From Silvibacterium acidisoli (GTDB lineage: Bacteria > Acidobacteriota > Terriglobia > Terriglobales > Acidobacteriaceae), in the NCBI GenBank assembly GCA_022870745.1, contig CP085323.1, positions 3,038,001 through 3,102,000 of the forward strand: a stretch of DNA of 64,000 nt. Direction: 5' to 3'. The notes beneath the pieces were generated by a model. It worked only from the letters and a program-made list of their open reading frames with translations. It did no database searches and was not told where the DNA came from. Both the position numbers and the translations under genes were made by a program. Below, in pieces: positions 42,081 through 50,780 of the stretch (the stretch's first letter is position 1; each line of letters begins with the position of its first letter).

Positions 42081-43241
42081 ATGGGAATCAAAGAGTTAGT
42101 CGGGATGGATTCTGAGCCTAAAGTACGGTACGCGATCGTTGGACTTGGCGACATAGCGCAAGAGGACATGATGCCCGGTGTGGATCACACCGGCAATTCA
42201 CGCATCACGGCGTTGGTGACCTCAGACGCAGTAAAAGCGGACGAGCTAGGACGCAAATACGACGTCGAAGCGACCTACAGCTACGAGCAGTTTGAAGCGG
42301 CCCTTGCATCCGGAACCTTCGACGCCATCTATCTGGCAACTCCGAACTGGCGTCACGCCGAATTCATTATTCCGGCCCTCGACGCTGGAATCCACGTGCT
42401 GACGGAAAAGCCACTTGAAGTTTCTACGGCGAAGTGCAAACAGATCCTGGATGTTGCTGCGAAGTCTGCAGCGAAGTTGATGGTTGCATATCGTCTGCAC
42501 TTTGAGCCAGGCACACTCGACACAATCTCACGGATTCGCGCCGGAGAACTTGGCGAAGTGCATCTGTTCGCATCGACCTTCTCGCAGTTGGTCGATCCGG
42601 ACAATCACCGAGTCAAAAATGGAGAGTTAGCAGGCCCGGTATTCGACATGGGGCCTTATCCGGTCAACGCTGCCCGCTACATCTTCGAAGACGAGCCGAC
42701 CGAAGTTGTGTCCGCCGTCGGAACGAGGCACCCAGAGTCAGGTTTTCCGCAGGATTTCTTTGACACCGTCGCCGTGACGCTACGCTTTCCAAAAGAGCGG
42801 TTGGCCCAATTCAACCTCTCTTACTTTGCAAGTTCCTCAAACTCACTGTTCGCCGTGGGCACCAAAGGCACGATTGAGTTGAATCCCTCCTACACTTTCG
42901 GCAGGCCGATCGAACAGACCATTGCATTTGGGAAAAAGATTGAAGACCACTCGTTTAAGAACGTTGACCACTTTGGCGGCGAGATGAAGTACTTCTCCGA
43001 ATGCATCCTCAATGACGAGCATCCCGAACCTGATGGTGAAGAGGGATTTGCTGATGTACGCATCCTTGAGGGCATCGTTACCGCGCTTCAGAGCAATAAA
43101 TCCGTTGTGCTGGAGCCATTCCAACGTTCACGGCGAATCGACACCGACCGCCAGAAGATGACTTTAGGCGCTGTCTCAACGCCCGAGCTCGTGCACGCTG
43201 GAAATCCAGCTCGGGGCGCAGAGAAGAAACCTAAGAACTAA
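42081..43241 (+). CDS. Gfo/Idh/MocA family oxidoreductase
   Basis: A 386-residue NAD(P)-dependent sugar oxidoreductase: YAIVGLGDIAQEDMMPGVDH (Rossmann), then FDAIYLATPNWRHAEFIIPA, LTEKPLEVSTAKCKQIL (the EKP motif) and MVAYRLHFEPGTLDTI in place of the catalytic segment. No signal peptide is present, unlike periplasmic glucose-fructose oxidoreductases. A GAGGAG site precedes the ATG. It may act in the sugar metabolism suggested by the neighbouring operon. Confidence 0.9.
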   Translation: MGIKELVGMDSEPKVRYAIVGLGDIAQEDMMPGVDHTGNSRITALVTSDAVKADELGRKYDVEATYSYEQFEAALASGTFDAIYLATPNWRHAEFIIPALDAGIHVLTEKPLEVSTAKCKQILDVAAKSAAKLMVAYRLHFEPGTLDTISRIRAGELGEVHLFASTFSQLVDPDNHRVKNGELAGPVFDMGPYPVNAARYIFEDEPTEVVSAVGTRHPESGFPQDFFDTVAVTLRFPKERLAQFNLSYFASSSNSLFAVGTKGTIELNPSYTFGRPIEQTIAFGKKIEDHSFKNVDHFGGEMKYFSECILNDEHPEPDGEEGFADVRILEGIVTALQSNKSVVLEPFQRSRRIDTDRQKMTLGAVSTPELVHAGNPARGAEKKPKN

Positions 43242-43269
43242 TCTCGCAGGTTAGTCATCGTAGCCCTAA

Positions 43270-43285
43270 CTAGGCATTCGCCTAG
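43270..43285. terminator. Hairpin after the Gfo/Idh/MocA gene
   Basis: CTAGGC and GCCTAG pair around ATTC about 30 bases after the stop codon. There is no T-run, so termination activity is uncertain. Confidence 0.35.
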
Positions 43286-43320
43286 GGTCTGCATGATTAA
43301 TTTGGAAGAGTTCCGCATGT

Positions 43321-43342
43321 ATGTGATCTGGTCCCATCACAT
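43321..43342. promoter_or_regulatory. Palindrome ATGTGAT-N8-ATCACAT
   Basis: A perfect 7-bp inverted repeat with an 8-base spacer, about 140 bases ahead of the formaldehyde-dehydrogenase-like gene. TGTGA and TCACA are the half sites of Crp/Fnr-type regulators, although the spacing (8) is wider than the Crp norm of 6. A regulator site is plausible but unproven. Confidence 0.45.
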
Positions 43343-43479
43343 GCGCATCATACCCATCACTTAGTTCGTTCTGACCTCTTCGATCGCTGCATCAGGTCGC
43401 ACCTCCAGTTGAATTAGCAAACGTCCCTAGCCAGCGAGCGCCTCGCGGAGGTCTGCGGGTAGGACTGAGGAGAGACGCC

Positions 43480-44637
43480 ATGAAAGCACTCGTGTATCAC
43501 GGACCCAAGAAGGTCTCCGTCGACACCGTTCCAGACGCAAAGATCGAGAAGCATACTGACGTAGTCATCAAACTGACCACCACAAACATCTGCGGCTCAG
43601 ATCTGCATATGTATGAAGGACGCACAGATGTCGAAAAAGGAAAGATCCTTGGCCACGAGAACCTCGGTGAAGTTGTCGAAGTAGGTGAGGCTGTGGACAC
43701 CGTCAAGAAGGGCGACAAGGTTGTCCTTCCGTTCAACGTTGGCTGTGGGTTCTGCGCGAACTGCGAACGAGGGCTCAGCGGATATTGTTTGACGTGCGCT
43801 GATCCAAGCGTAATGCCTGGTATGGCCGGCGCAGCATATGGATTTGCAGGCATGGGCCCGTATAGCGGAGGGCAAGCGCAGTATCTGCGTGTTCCGTACG
43901 CCGACTACAACTGTTTGCAATTGCCGCCCGATGCCGACGAAAAAGAAACCGACTACGTCATGTTGTCCGATATCTTTCCTACGGGCTGGCACGCAACTCG
44001 CCTCGCCAATCTTGAACCGGGGCAATCTATCGTGATCTACGGTTCAGGCCCAGTGGGATTGATGGCCGCACTGTCGGCACGAATTCAGGGAGCGGCACAG
44101 ATCTTCGTCGTTGACGACATTGATGAGAGATTAGCGCTTGCAGAGCAGATAGGCGCCACTCCTATCCATACGAAGAAAGGCAACATTGGCGACCAGATTC
44201 GTGAAGCCACCGGTGGATGGGGTGCCGATTGCGGCGCCGAATGCGTCGGTTATCAATGCACGAACGGAAGAGGAAAGGAAGTTCCCAATCTGACCATGAA
44301 CGCCCTCGTAGATGCGGTAAAGGCCACAGGACAAATCGGGGTTATTGGAGTGTTCGTGCCACAGGATCCGAAGAGCGAAGATGAACTCGCGAAGAAAGGT
44401 CAGATAGCGTTCGACTTCGGCAAGTTCTGGTTCAAAGGTCAGAAGATGGGCACGGGTCAGTGCAACGTCAAAGCCTACAATCGGCGCCTACGAGATCTCA
44501 TTCACCAGGGTAAGGCGAACCCTTCCTTGATCATCTCGCACGAGCTATCACTCGAAGAAGCTCCTACAGCGTACCAACACTTCGACAACCGCGACAAGGG
44601 CTGGACAAAAGTCGTGCTTCATCCGAACGCGGCCTAG
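43480..44637 (+). CDS. Zinc-dependent alcohol dehydrogenase (glutathione-independent formaldehyde dehydrogenase type)
   Basis: A 385-residue MDR enzyme: TTTNICGSDLHMYEGRTD (catalytic Zn Cys), ILGHENLGEVVEVGEAVD (His-Glu), VGCGFCANCERGLSGYCLTC (structural Zn cysteines) and IYGSGPVGLMAALSARIQGA (NAD site). The insert PGMAGAAYGFAGMGPYSGGQ is typical of the FdhA group, which disproportionates or oxidises formaldehyde with tightly bound NAD. The ATG has GAGGAGAG upstream. It is separated by hairpins from its neighbours, so it is probably monocistronic. Confidence 0.9.
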   Translation: MKALVYHGPKKVSVDTVPDAKIEKHTDVVIKLTTTNICGSDLHMYEGRTDVEKGKILGHENLGEVVEVGEAVDTVKKGDKVVLPFNVGCGFCANCERGLSGYCLTCADPSVMPGMAGAAYGFAGMGPYSGGQAQYLRVPYADYNCLQLPPDADEKETDYVMLSDIFPTGWHATRLANLEPGQSIVIYGSGPVGLMAALSARIQGAAQIFVVDDIDERLALAEQIGATPIHTKKGNIGDQIREATGGWGADCGAECVGYQCTNGRGKEVPNLTMNALVDAVKATGQIGVIGVFVPQDPKSEDELAKKGQIAFDFGKFWFKGQKMGTGQCNVKAYNRRLRDLIHQGKANPSLIISHELSLEEAPTAYQHFDNRDKGWTKVVLHPNAA

Positions 44638-44680
44638 ATCAGAGCTGCTTCACTTCGGCCTATTGCTCGCCGAATCGACA

Positions 44681-44712
44681 TTGTGGAGGCCGGCCGACGC
44701 CGGCTTCCACAA
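44681..44712. terminator. Long perfect hairpin downstream of the dehydrogenase gene
   Basis: TTGTGGA-G-GCCGGC pairs with GCCGGC-T-TCCACAA around CGAC, giving 13 pairs plus one mismatch. It lies 44 bases after the stop. No T-run follows, so it may terminate weakly or protect the mRNA 3' end. Confidence 0.5.
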
Positions 44713-44787
44713 GTCATTTCCGTAAAAGGTTGCAGCGTGGATTGCCAGACATCCTCCTGTGGATCCTTTCAATGAAGGAGATATGTC

Positions 44788-45795
44788 ATGAGTTCTTCGG
44801 AGAACATAATTTCCAGACGCAACCTCGTCGCAAATCTCGGCGCGGGTATCGCTGGTGCTGCCCTCACTTCTGCGGTACCAGCGTCAGCTCAGACCTCCGG
44901 TGACGGGACGGCGGCACCTTTTGTAGATCCCACGACAAAATACCCAAAGCCGCCGTATCCAGGCCAGTCGCAGCCTTGGCCAGGCCTTGCCAGCAAGATG
45001 AATCCCCGCCCAGATCACGGTGAAACCAGCTACAAGGGGTCGGGGCGACTTAAAGGTAGGAAAGCACTTATCACTGGCGGTGACTCGGGCATGGGCCGTG
45101 CTGCTGCAATCGCCTATGCGCGTGAAGGCGCCGATGTCGTCATCAGCTACTATCCATCGGAAGAGCCCGATGCCAAAGAAGTGATTCAGCTGATCAAGGC
45201 CGAGGGGCGAAAAGGGATTCCACTTCCCGGCGATTTGCGGGAAGAAGTTTATTGCAAGTCGCTTGTAGCGAGGGCCGTTGAAGGTCTTGGTGGACTCGAC
45301 ATCGTGGTCTCGAATGCCGGCCGCCAGCAGCAGTGCGAAGACATAATGCAGCTCACAACAGAAGCATTCGACGCAACGATCAAGACTAACATCTATGCGC
45401 CGTTCTGGATCATCAAGGCAGCCCTCCCTCATCTGCGTCCCGGCTCCGCAATTATTGCGACCACATCCGAACAAGCTTACGACCCGGCTGGCAATCTCTA
45501 TGACTATGCTCAGACGAAGGCCGCGACGATGAATTACGTAAAGTCGCTCGCGAAGCAGTTTGGACCGAAAGGAATTCGAGTAAACGGCGTTGCGCCCGGC
45601 CCAATTTGGACACCTCTCCAGATATCTGGCGGTGCAACGCAAGATCACCTAATCCACTTCGGTGAGACGTATCCGCTGCGGCGGGCTGGTCAACCCGCAG
45701 AACTCGCGAGCATCTATGTGCAGCTTGCCGCCAACGACGCCAGCTACACCACCGGGAACATCTACGGAGCCGGCGGCGGGGCGGGGCAACCATAG
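44788..45795 (+). CDS. Tat-exported short-chain dehydrogenase
   Basis: A 335-residue SDR of the general-stress-protein-39/YdaD group. The N-terminus SRRNLVANLGAGIAGAALTS followed by ASAQ is a Tat signal peptide. A proline-rich linker and ALITGGDSGMGRAAAIAYA follow, then SNAG, a catalytic Ser in ATTSEQAYDP and YDYAQTKAA (YxxxK). It ends GNIYGAGGGAGQP. A GAAGGAG site precedes the ATG. A periplasmic or membrane-side SDR is unusual but recurs in this subfamily. Confidence 0.92.
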   Translation: MSSSENIISRRNLVANLGAGIAGAALTSAVPASAQTSGDGTAAPFVDPTTKYPKPPYPGQSQPWPGLASKMNPRPDHGETSYKGSGRLKGRKALITGGDSGMGRAAAIAYAREGADVVISYYPSEEPDAKEVIQLIKAEGRKGIPLPGDLREEVYCKSLVARAVEGLGGLDIVVSNAGRQQQCEDIMQLTTEAFDATIKTNIYAPFWIIKAALPHLRPGSAIIATTSEQAYDPAGNLYDYAQTKAATMNYVKSLAKQFGPKGIRVNGVAPGPIWTPLQISGGATQDHLIHFGETYPLRRAGQPAELASIYVQLAANDASYTTGNIYGAGGGAGQP

Positions 45796-45879
45796 AGTTA
45801 TTGCGCCACGCGGCAAAAACACGATAGACGCGTAGCACAAATCATGATCTAGACAACGAATCAGACAAACGGAGGAACT

Positions 45880-46038
45880 ATGCTCATCATCATTTTGATT
45901 GTGCTCATTCTGGCTGTTGGCGGCGGTGGATATTACATGGGACCTGGCGTCGGCTACTACGGTGGCGGAGGACTCGACCTTGTCCTGATCATCGTCTTGC
46001 TCTTTCTGCTCTTTGGAAGAGGCCGCTCACGACTTTAA
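45880..46038 (+). CDS. Small DUF3309-like membrane protein (52 aa)
   Basis: A 52-residue protein: MLIIILIVLILAVGGGGYYM, then GPGVGYYGGGGLDLVLIIVL and LFLLFGRGRSRL. Two hydrophobic helices flank a glycine-tyrosine-rich turn. GGAGGAAC lies before the ATG. It is shorter than most annotation cut-offs. The sequence resembles small stress-induced membrane proteins, and a truncated relative occurs at 49443. Confidence 0.75.
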   Translation: MLIIILIVLILAVGGGGYYMGPGVGYYGGGGLDLVLIIVLLFLLFGRGRSRL

Positions 46039-46080
46039 CAATGCACTTCTGCGGAGACAAACACTCAGAGGAATCTCAAG

Positions 46081-46392
46081 ATGATGTCACGATCTCAGCT
46101 CAAAGTCTTAGTGGTCGGTACTGCAGGGCCGACCGCTGGTTTGGTGCCGGCCGAGTTGCGCAAGCGATCGAGCTATATTCGAGGTTTGGTTCACAAAAAA
46201 GACGATGAAGAGGCTGCTCTAAAACGCGGCTGTCACGAAGTTGCAATCGCGGAGTTGAGCGACGCCAAAGCTGTCGCGAAAGCGCTCGATGGTATCGACG
46301 CGGTATTCTATGTGGCGCCAGTTGAACTCAAAGATGGGGCTGCGAACTCGAACCCTCACGATATTCCCTTAATAAATCTTCACGAGTTCTAG
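46081..46392 (+). pseudogene. 5' fragment of an NmrA/NAD(P)-binding protein
   Basis: The 103 codons cover only the first Rossmann unit: LKVLVVGTAGPTAGLVPAEL, IRGLVHKKDDEEAALKRG and VAKALDGIDAVFYVAPVELK. The normal family length is about 250-300 residues. The frame stops after an unrelated tail (SNPHDIPLINLHEF) with no later fragment recognised, so the 3' two thirds are probably deleted. Confidence 0.55.
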
Positions 46393-46755
46393 AAGCAGAT
46401 ACATTTTTCTCGGGATCTCCGTCGCCCGCGAAAGTTGCGGCGTCGTTCATTCGTGTGAAACCTCGGCGATTTCCGGAATTACGTTCCAGGCGAGCGCCTG
46501 ATCAAGGTGACCATCAGAGTTGAAGCTGAAGGAATTTGAACTAAAGAACTCCAGACACTTCGCTTTAAGGCTCGCGGAGCTTCGACCGAGGACTTATCGA
46601 GTGGTACTTTCGCTCCCGTTTTAAGAATGAGTGAATCATATTCATGAGAGAAAACTGGGATTTGCCGTGTTTGGCATGTCGAGCTACTCAGTGTTGAGCA
46701 ATGCCCTCCAACCGCGCCGCACGCTTTGAGCCTTACCAAATGATAAAACTGACGG
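46393..46755. other. Intergenic stretch between two broken genes
   Basis: No gene, repeat or hairpin of note was recognised. It may be the scar of the deletion that removed the end of the NmrA-like gene. Confidence 0.4.
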
Positions 46756-47950
46756 ATGCCGATTCCAACAAAGCGAGGGGCCGGTCCAGACGAGCGCCCT
46801 GAAATCCTCAAACAGCGTCAACAGGCTAAGATGGCTGAGTCCGCCCATGCCTATGTCAGGGGCAGTACGGCCAACTTCTATGACTGGCTGAGGCGGAATA
46901 GAAAAATCATCCCCGATGGGCCGACCATCTGGATTTGCGGCGATTGTCACGTCGGCAATATCGGCCCTCTCGCGGATGCCAACGGAAAGATCGAAATTCA
47001 GATTCGGGATCTGGATCAAACTGTCATCGGCAACCCTGCACACGACCTATCCGCCTGGCTCTTTCACTGGCGACGGCTTCACGGGGCTCTGATCTGCCGG
47101 GGGTAACCGTCGCTAAAATCATGGAGCAGATGATCATTGGCAATGAGAGCGCACTCAAGGCTCCAAAGACAGCCATCGCCATGCAGGGTAAGCTCGATCC
47201 CATTCGGACTGTGCTTCATCTGTCCCGCCGCAGGAAATGGCATCATCTTGCCGAAGAGAGGATCGAAGATGTGCGTCCCCAGATTCCGCTCGGTCGGCGC
47301 TTTTGGACCCTCACTGACCAGGAGCGAGGAGCGATCAAAAAGCTGTTTGAAGAGAAGGACGTCACCAACCAGATCACCGGGTTGAAAGGCCGGAAGGATT
47401 CGGCCAAGGTACGAGTGATCGATGCCGCATATTGGGTAAAGGGGTGCAGCTCGCTTGGCCGGCTGCGATACGCGGTGCTCGCAGGAATCGGCCCGGAAAA
47501 GAATCGAAGCTACTGTCTCGTTGACTTAAAAGAAGCCGTGGCTTCCTCTGCGCCTTCTATTGAGCGCTTCGCCGGTACGGATGCCGAGCGAGTAGTGCAG
47601 GGCGCGTGCGCTCTATCTCCAAATCTTGGGGAGAGAATGGCGGCCGTTAGGCTTTTGCGAAAGGACATTGTAATGAGAGAGCTGATGCCCCAGGATCTTA
47701 AATTTGATTTAGATCTTTTGACCCGCGATGAAGCTGTCGATATCGCGAGGTTTCTAGCCGGAGTCGTGGGCAAGGCGCATGGCCGGCAGATGAATCGAAA
47801 GATGCGCTCTAAGTGGCTGGCCACGCTCGGCAGCCGGCACCCAAAGGATCTGAATGCCCCAGTTGGCTGTGGGAGTGCGTAACCTCACTCATCGCCGAAC
47901 ATGAAGTCGCATATCTGGAACACTGCCGTAGGTTTGCTTTGCAGTACTAG
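46756..47950 (+). pseudogene. DUF2252 protein, frameshifted twice
   Basis: The first frame gives MAESAHAYVRGSTANFYDWL and IWICGDCHVGNIGPLADANG, the kinase-like core of DUF2252. Near 47050 the match moves one base and continues IRLALSLATASRGSDLPGVT, KLDPIRTVLHLSRRRKWHHL and RDAAYWVKGCSSLG-like segments. Near 47855 it moves again and ends SLIAEHEVAYLEHCRRF with a stop at 47948-47950. Both changes equal one missing base. The exact N-terminus is uncertain. DUF2252 proteins are stress-associated with unknown activity. Confidence 0.85.
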
Positions 47951-48214
47951 ATTCTGCATGGCGAGGCGGCAGCATCCCGCTGAGTATTCGGTCTAATCGT
48001 CCGGCTGAGGCGAGCGCGTTTCTCTCGAGGGCTTATGAGCCAATCTACCTTTCAGCCCGCACAAAGCGCACCGTGTTGCGCCTTCCGCTCCGTGGCCAGC
48101 CTTGCTGATTTAGACTTCCGTCCGGTACTCGTATTCGATTCTTACGCTATTTCCCCAAAAAGCAAAAATGTCGGAGGAGTATCGCGTCTTGGCGAAGTTT
48201 GCCTCGGAGCCTCG
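47951..48214. other. Intergenic stretch
   Basis: No convincing gene or structured element was seen. A plus-strand frame opens at 48035, but its first 60 codons have no family resemblance. Confidence 0.4.
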
Positions 48215-48385
48215 ATGAGTCAGTCATTCATTCATGAGGCATCATGCTCGGACTATCTGGACGGCTGTGAACGAACGATACGCATCCGTTCAACCTGCCG
48301 TCATTGTGGTGAGTCGAGAATTGTGTCGGCATTCAAGGGGCCTTTAGGAGAGGGGGGACTCACACGCCCGCACTTCTCAAAATGA
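48215..48385 (+). CDS. Small hypothetical protein with a CxxC motif
   Basis: A 56-residue frame beginning MSQSFIHEASCSDYLDGCER, with RIRSTCRHCGESRIVSAFKG in the middle. The Cys pair resembles half of a zinc ribbon as in short Acidobacteria proteins of unknown function. The start is uncertain; it could begin upstream at 48035. It is followed by about 470 bases without a gene. Confidence 0.45.
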   Translation: MSQSFIHEASCSDYLDGCERTIRIRSTCRHCGESRIVSAFKGPLGEGGLTRPHFSK

Positions 48386-48854
48386 GAAGAGTGTGGAAGA
48401 CCGAAAAACCCGGAAAGCGAATGCGACGCACCGTCCCATGCCGACCGATGATTAAGTCGATCCTGTTTCAAGGTTCAAGTCGGCGACCCACTAACATTGG
48501 AAGGAAAAGCCCCTCGGTGGCCTAAGCTGAGGAGCCCTTGATCGGCAGTCGCGAAACTTAAGCCTGCGTTGAAAACTCGCTTGACTGACTCTTCGCTGCC
48601 GTACGAGTACACACATGGATTGTCGCAGTGATGGGTTCTGGATGAACCTGTGGCTTTGGTCCGCATTAGCGGAGCAGTTGCTTCCATCACGAGGCCCAAT
48701 GGAGGGCGCGAGAGGACTGATCGCCAGCGGTGGTACGAACGTCTTTCTGTGTCCCTTGTGGGGTTAACAACATTTTGAGCGTCGTGCAACTCACTGACGT
48801 TACGAAGATTCCCATTGAATGTGTTTGCACTTTAAAACCACCATCGGAGCACCC
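48386..48854. other. Intergenic stretch ahead of the DUF4142 gene
   Basis: No convincing gene is seen. A minus-strand frame (48475-48789) has no protein-like pattern. The right end should hold the promoter of the DUF4142 gene. Confidence 0.4.
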
Positions 48855-49364
48855 ATGCGCACCCCCAAAACAACTCTCTGCTGTACCGCCCTTGCGATAA
48901 TCTCGCTGTCCGTGACAATAGGCGCACGAGCGCAGTCAGACGATGATAAGAAGTTTCTCGCCACTGCCGCCCAGTCCGGTGTCAATGAGATTAAGCTCAG
49001 CCAACTCGCGGAAGAGAAGGCCTCAAATGCGGATGTCAAGGCTTTCGCGCACAAAATGGTGGTTGAGCACAAAAGACTCTCGGCGCAGATGAAACCGTTT
49101 GTTACTGAGTGGTCCATCGCGCCCCCGACAGACTTGGACGACGATCACAAAAAGGAATATGCGAAGCTCAACGGCCTGTCAGGTGGAGACTTTGATAAGG
49201 AGTACATCGATGAGATGGTGAGCGACCACGCCACTGCGCTGAGGGACTTCACTTCAGAGGCAAAAGATACCAAGGATGTAAAATTCCGCGCCGCGGTATT
49301 GAAGGGCAAGACGGTCGTGGCTGCTCACAAGAATATGGCCTACGACTTGAAGAAAAAGCTGTAA
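48855..49364 (+). CDS. DUF4142 exported stress protein
   Basis: About 169 residues with a signal peptide (TLCCTALAIISLSVTIGARAQ) and the ferritin-like four-helix DUF4142 domain: KKFLATAAQSGVNEIKLSQL, VKAFAHKMVVEHKRLSAQM, and GGDFDKEYIDEMVSDHATAL. It is probably periplasmic. The function is unknown; expression under stress is common in the family. The ATG at 48855 begins the signal peptide directly. A hairpin with a short T-run follows the gene. Confidence 0.9.
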   Translation: MRTPKTTLCCTALAIISLSVTIGARAQSDDDKKFLATAAQSGVNEIKLSQLAEEKASNADVKAFAHKMVVEHKRLSAQMKPFVTEWSIAPPTDLDDDHKKEYAKLNGLSGGDFDKEYIDEMVSDHATALRDFTSEAKDTKDVKFRAAVLKGKTVVAAHKNMAYDLKKKL

Positions 49365-49389
49365 CTGGTATGACAATTTCAAGCGCAAG

Positions 49390-49412
49390 GGCCCAGCACG
49401 AGCTGGGCCTTT
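49390..49412 (+). terminator. Rho-independent terminator candidate after DUF4142
   Basis: GGCCCAGC and GCTGGGCC pair around ACGA and are followed by TTT. It lies about 25 bases after the DUF4142 stop. Confidence 0.6.
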
Positions 49413-49442
49413 GGAGACGTAAGCTATCAAGAGAGGAAAAGC

Positions 49443-49482
49443 ATGCTCATCGCTATATTGGTCGTCCTAATAATCCTGGTGG
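49443..49482 (+). pseudogene. Start of a small membrane protein gene cut by the IS element
   Basis: After an AGAGGAAA site the frame reads MLIAILVVLIILVV and then runs into the IS end, where a TGA follows one codon later. The sequence resembles the start of the small membrane protein at 45880. The 3' part is missing and is not found on the other side of the IS, so it was deleted. Confidence 0.6.
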
Positions 49483-49514
49483 TGGCCTGACCGAAGTTTT
49501 GTACAGTTGGATTG

Positions 49515-50440
49515 TTAGTGTAGCGCAGCGATCTCCGAGTTCGGATCGAAGCAGGATATGGCAGGCGGAGGAGGCGTGAGCGTAGCGAACGGCTCCTCCG
49601 CCTGCCGAGTGGTCGATGCCAGCCGTACCTCTGGCGCTGGTGGTCGATAGCCCAGCGAGGAGTGCGGGCGGACGGTGTTGTAGTGCTTGCGCAGCGTTCG
49701 GCGAGCACACGCAGCTCTTTCATCGAGTAGAAGATCTCACCGTTCAGGAACTCGTCACGCATCTTGGAGTGGAAGCTCTCGCAGTAGCCGTTCTCCCAAG
49801 GAGAGCCAGGTTCGATGTAGGCCGTCTTCGCGCCCGTATCCGCAAGCCATTTGCGAAGATCATGCGCAACGAACTCGGGCCCGTTGTCTGATCGCAGATG
49901 CCCAGGAACGCCCTTGGCCACCATCGCATCGGCCAGCGCACCGATAACCTTCGCAGACGACCATCTCCGTTCGAACCGCACCAGCAGCGCTTCTCTCGTG
50001 TGCTCGTCGATCAGGTTCAGCGTCCTGGCCATGCGGCCATCGTGCGTGCGCACACTCACGAAGTCATAGCTCCACACATGGTTCACATGTGTAGGACGCA
50101 GCCGCACGCACGAGCCGTCGTTGAACCACAGCCTGCCACGCGGCTTCTGTTTCTGCGGGACCTTCAGCCCTTCGCATCGCCAGATCCGTTCCACGCGATC
50201 CGTGCCGACCGTCCAGCCGGCATGCACCAGCAGCGCCGTGATGCGTCGATAGCCATACCGGCCATACTGGCCAGCCAGAGTGACGATCGCGCGGGTAAGT
50301 TGATCTTCATCCGCCCGTTGCGTCGGCCGGTAGCGCTGCGTGCCGCGTGGCTGACAAGCCAGACGGCACGCTCGTCGCTCCGTGAGACCGTGTCGCTGCC
50401 GCGCATGCTCCGCAGCCTGTCGCCGACGCGCCGGGCTTAG
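49515..50440 (-). pseudogene. IS3 orfB transposase (DDE), frameshifted
   Basis: The catalytic core is intact: VNHVWSYDFVSVRTHDGRM (first Asp), HLRSDNGPEFVAHDL (second Asp) and EPGSPWENGYCESFHSKMRD (Glu). Upstream, ERRACRLACQPRGTQRYRPT runs into TLAGQYGRYGYRRITALL. Near 49692 one base seems missing (the codon for Trp in AERW). The frame then changes, and the true C-terminus (HYNTVRPHSSLGYRPPAPE) lies in the next frame and stops at 49515. Translation would need -1 slippage from orfA at G GGA AAC. Confidence 0.85.
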
Positions 50441-50718
50441 AAGTTTCCCGAGGCGAAGTCCTTCAACACAAGGTTATCCAGGCTCAGGTTCGCAACCAGC
50501 CGCTTCAGCTTTGCGTTCTCCGCCTCGAGTTCCTTCAACCGCTTCGCCTGGTCGACCTGCAAGCCGCCGTACTCCTTGCGCCAGCGGTAGTATGTCTGCT
50601 CTGTAATCAATGCTTCCTTGCAGGCCTGAACCGTCGTCTTCCCGTTCGCAACTCCCACTTCGATCTGGCGAAGAAGGTTCACTACCTGCTCCGCGCTATG
50701 CTTCTTGCCCCTCGGCAT
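50437..50718 (-). CDS. IS3 orfA (helix-turn-helix subunit of transposase)
   Basis: A 93-residue protein: KKHSAEQVVNLLRQIEVGVA, TTVQACKEALITEQTYYRWR (helix-turn-helix) and a leucine-zipper-like KRLKELEAENAKLKRLVANL. The ATG at 50718 has GAGGAG 7 bases upstream; the frame extends to 50748. The end contains the heptamer G GGA AAC, a classic -1 slippery site, just before the TAA, so an OrfAB fusion can be made. Confidence 0.88.
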   Translation of the reverse strand: MPRGKKHSAEQVVNLLRQIEVGVANGKTTVQACKEALITEQTYYRWRKEYGGLQVDQAKRLKELEAENAKLKRLVANLSLDNLVLKDFASGNF

Positions 50719-50780
50719 ATCCTGCTCCTCGTACTCAGTCTCTATCACTCAGTCTGGGACAAATTTCGCCGGGCAGACCA

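Larger units (their letters stand above)
49483..50780 (-). mobile_element. IS3-family insertion sequence (IS407-like group)
   Basis: About 1.3 kb. It carries orfA and orfB on the minus strand in the -1 frame arrangement of IS3 elements. The ends are imperfect inverted repeats that start TGGCCTGACCG on the left and, read inward, TGGTCTGCCCGG on the right. The flanking three bases differ (TGG left, CTG right), so no target duplication is seen. The left flank belongs to a small membrane-protein gene and the right flank to a kinase gene, which implies an adjacent deletion. The boundaries may be off by a base or two. Confidence 0.85.

Noticed and set aside
48475-48789. Minus-strand 104-codon frame ahead of DUF4142
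   Set aside because: No family pattern and no start site; it looks like a chance open frame.
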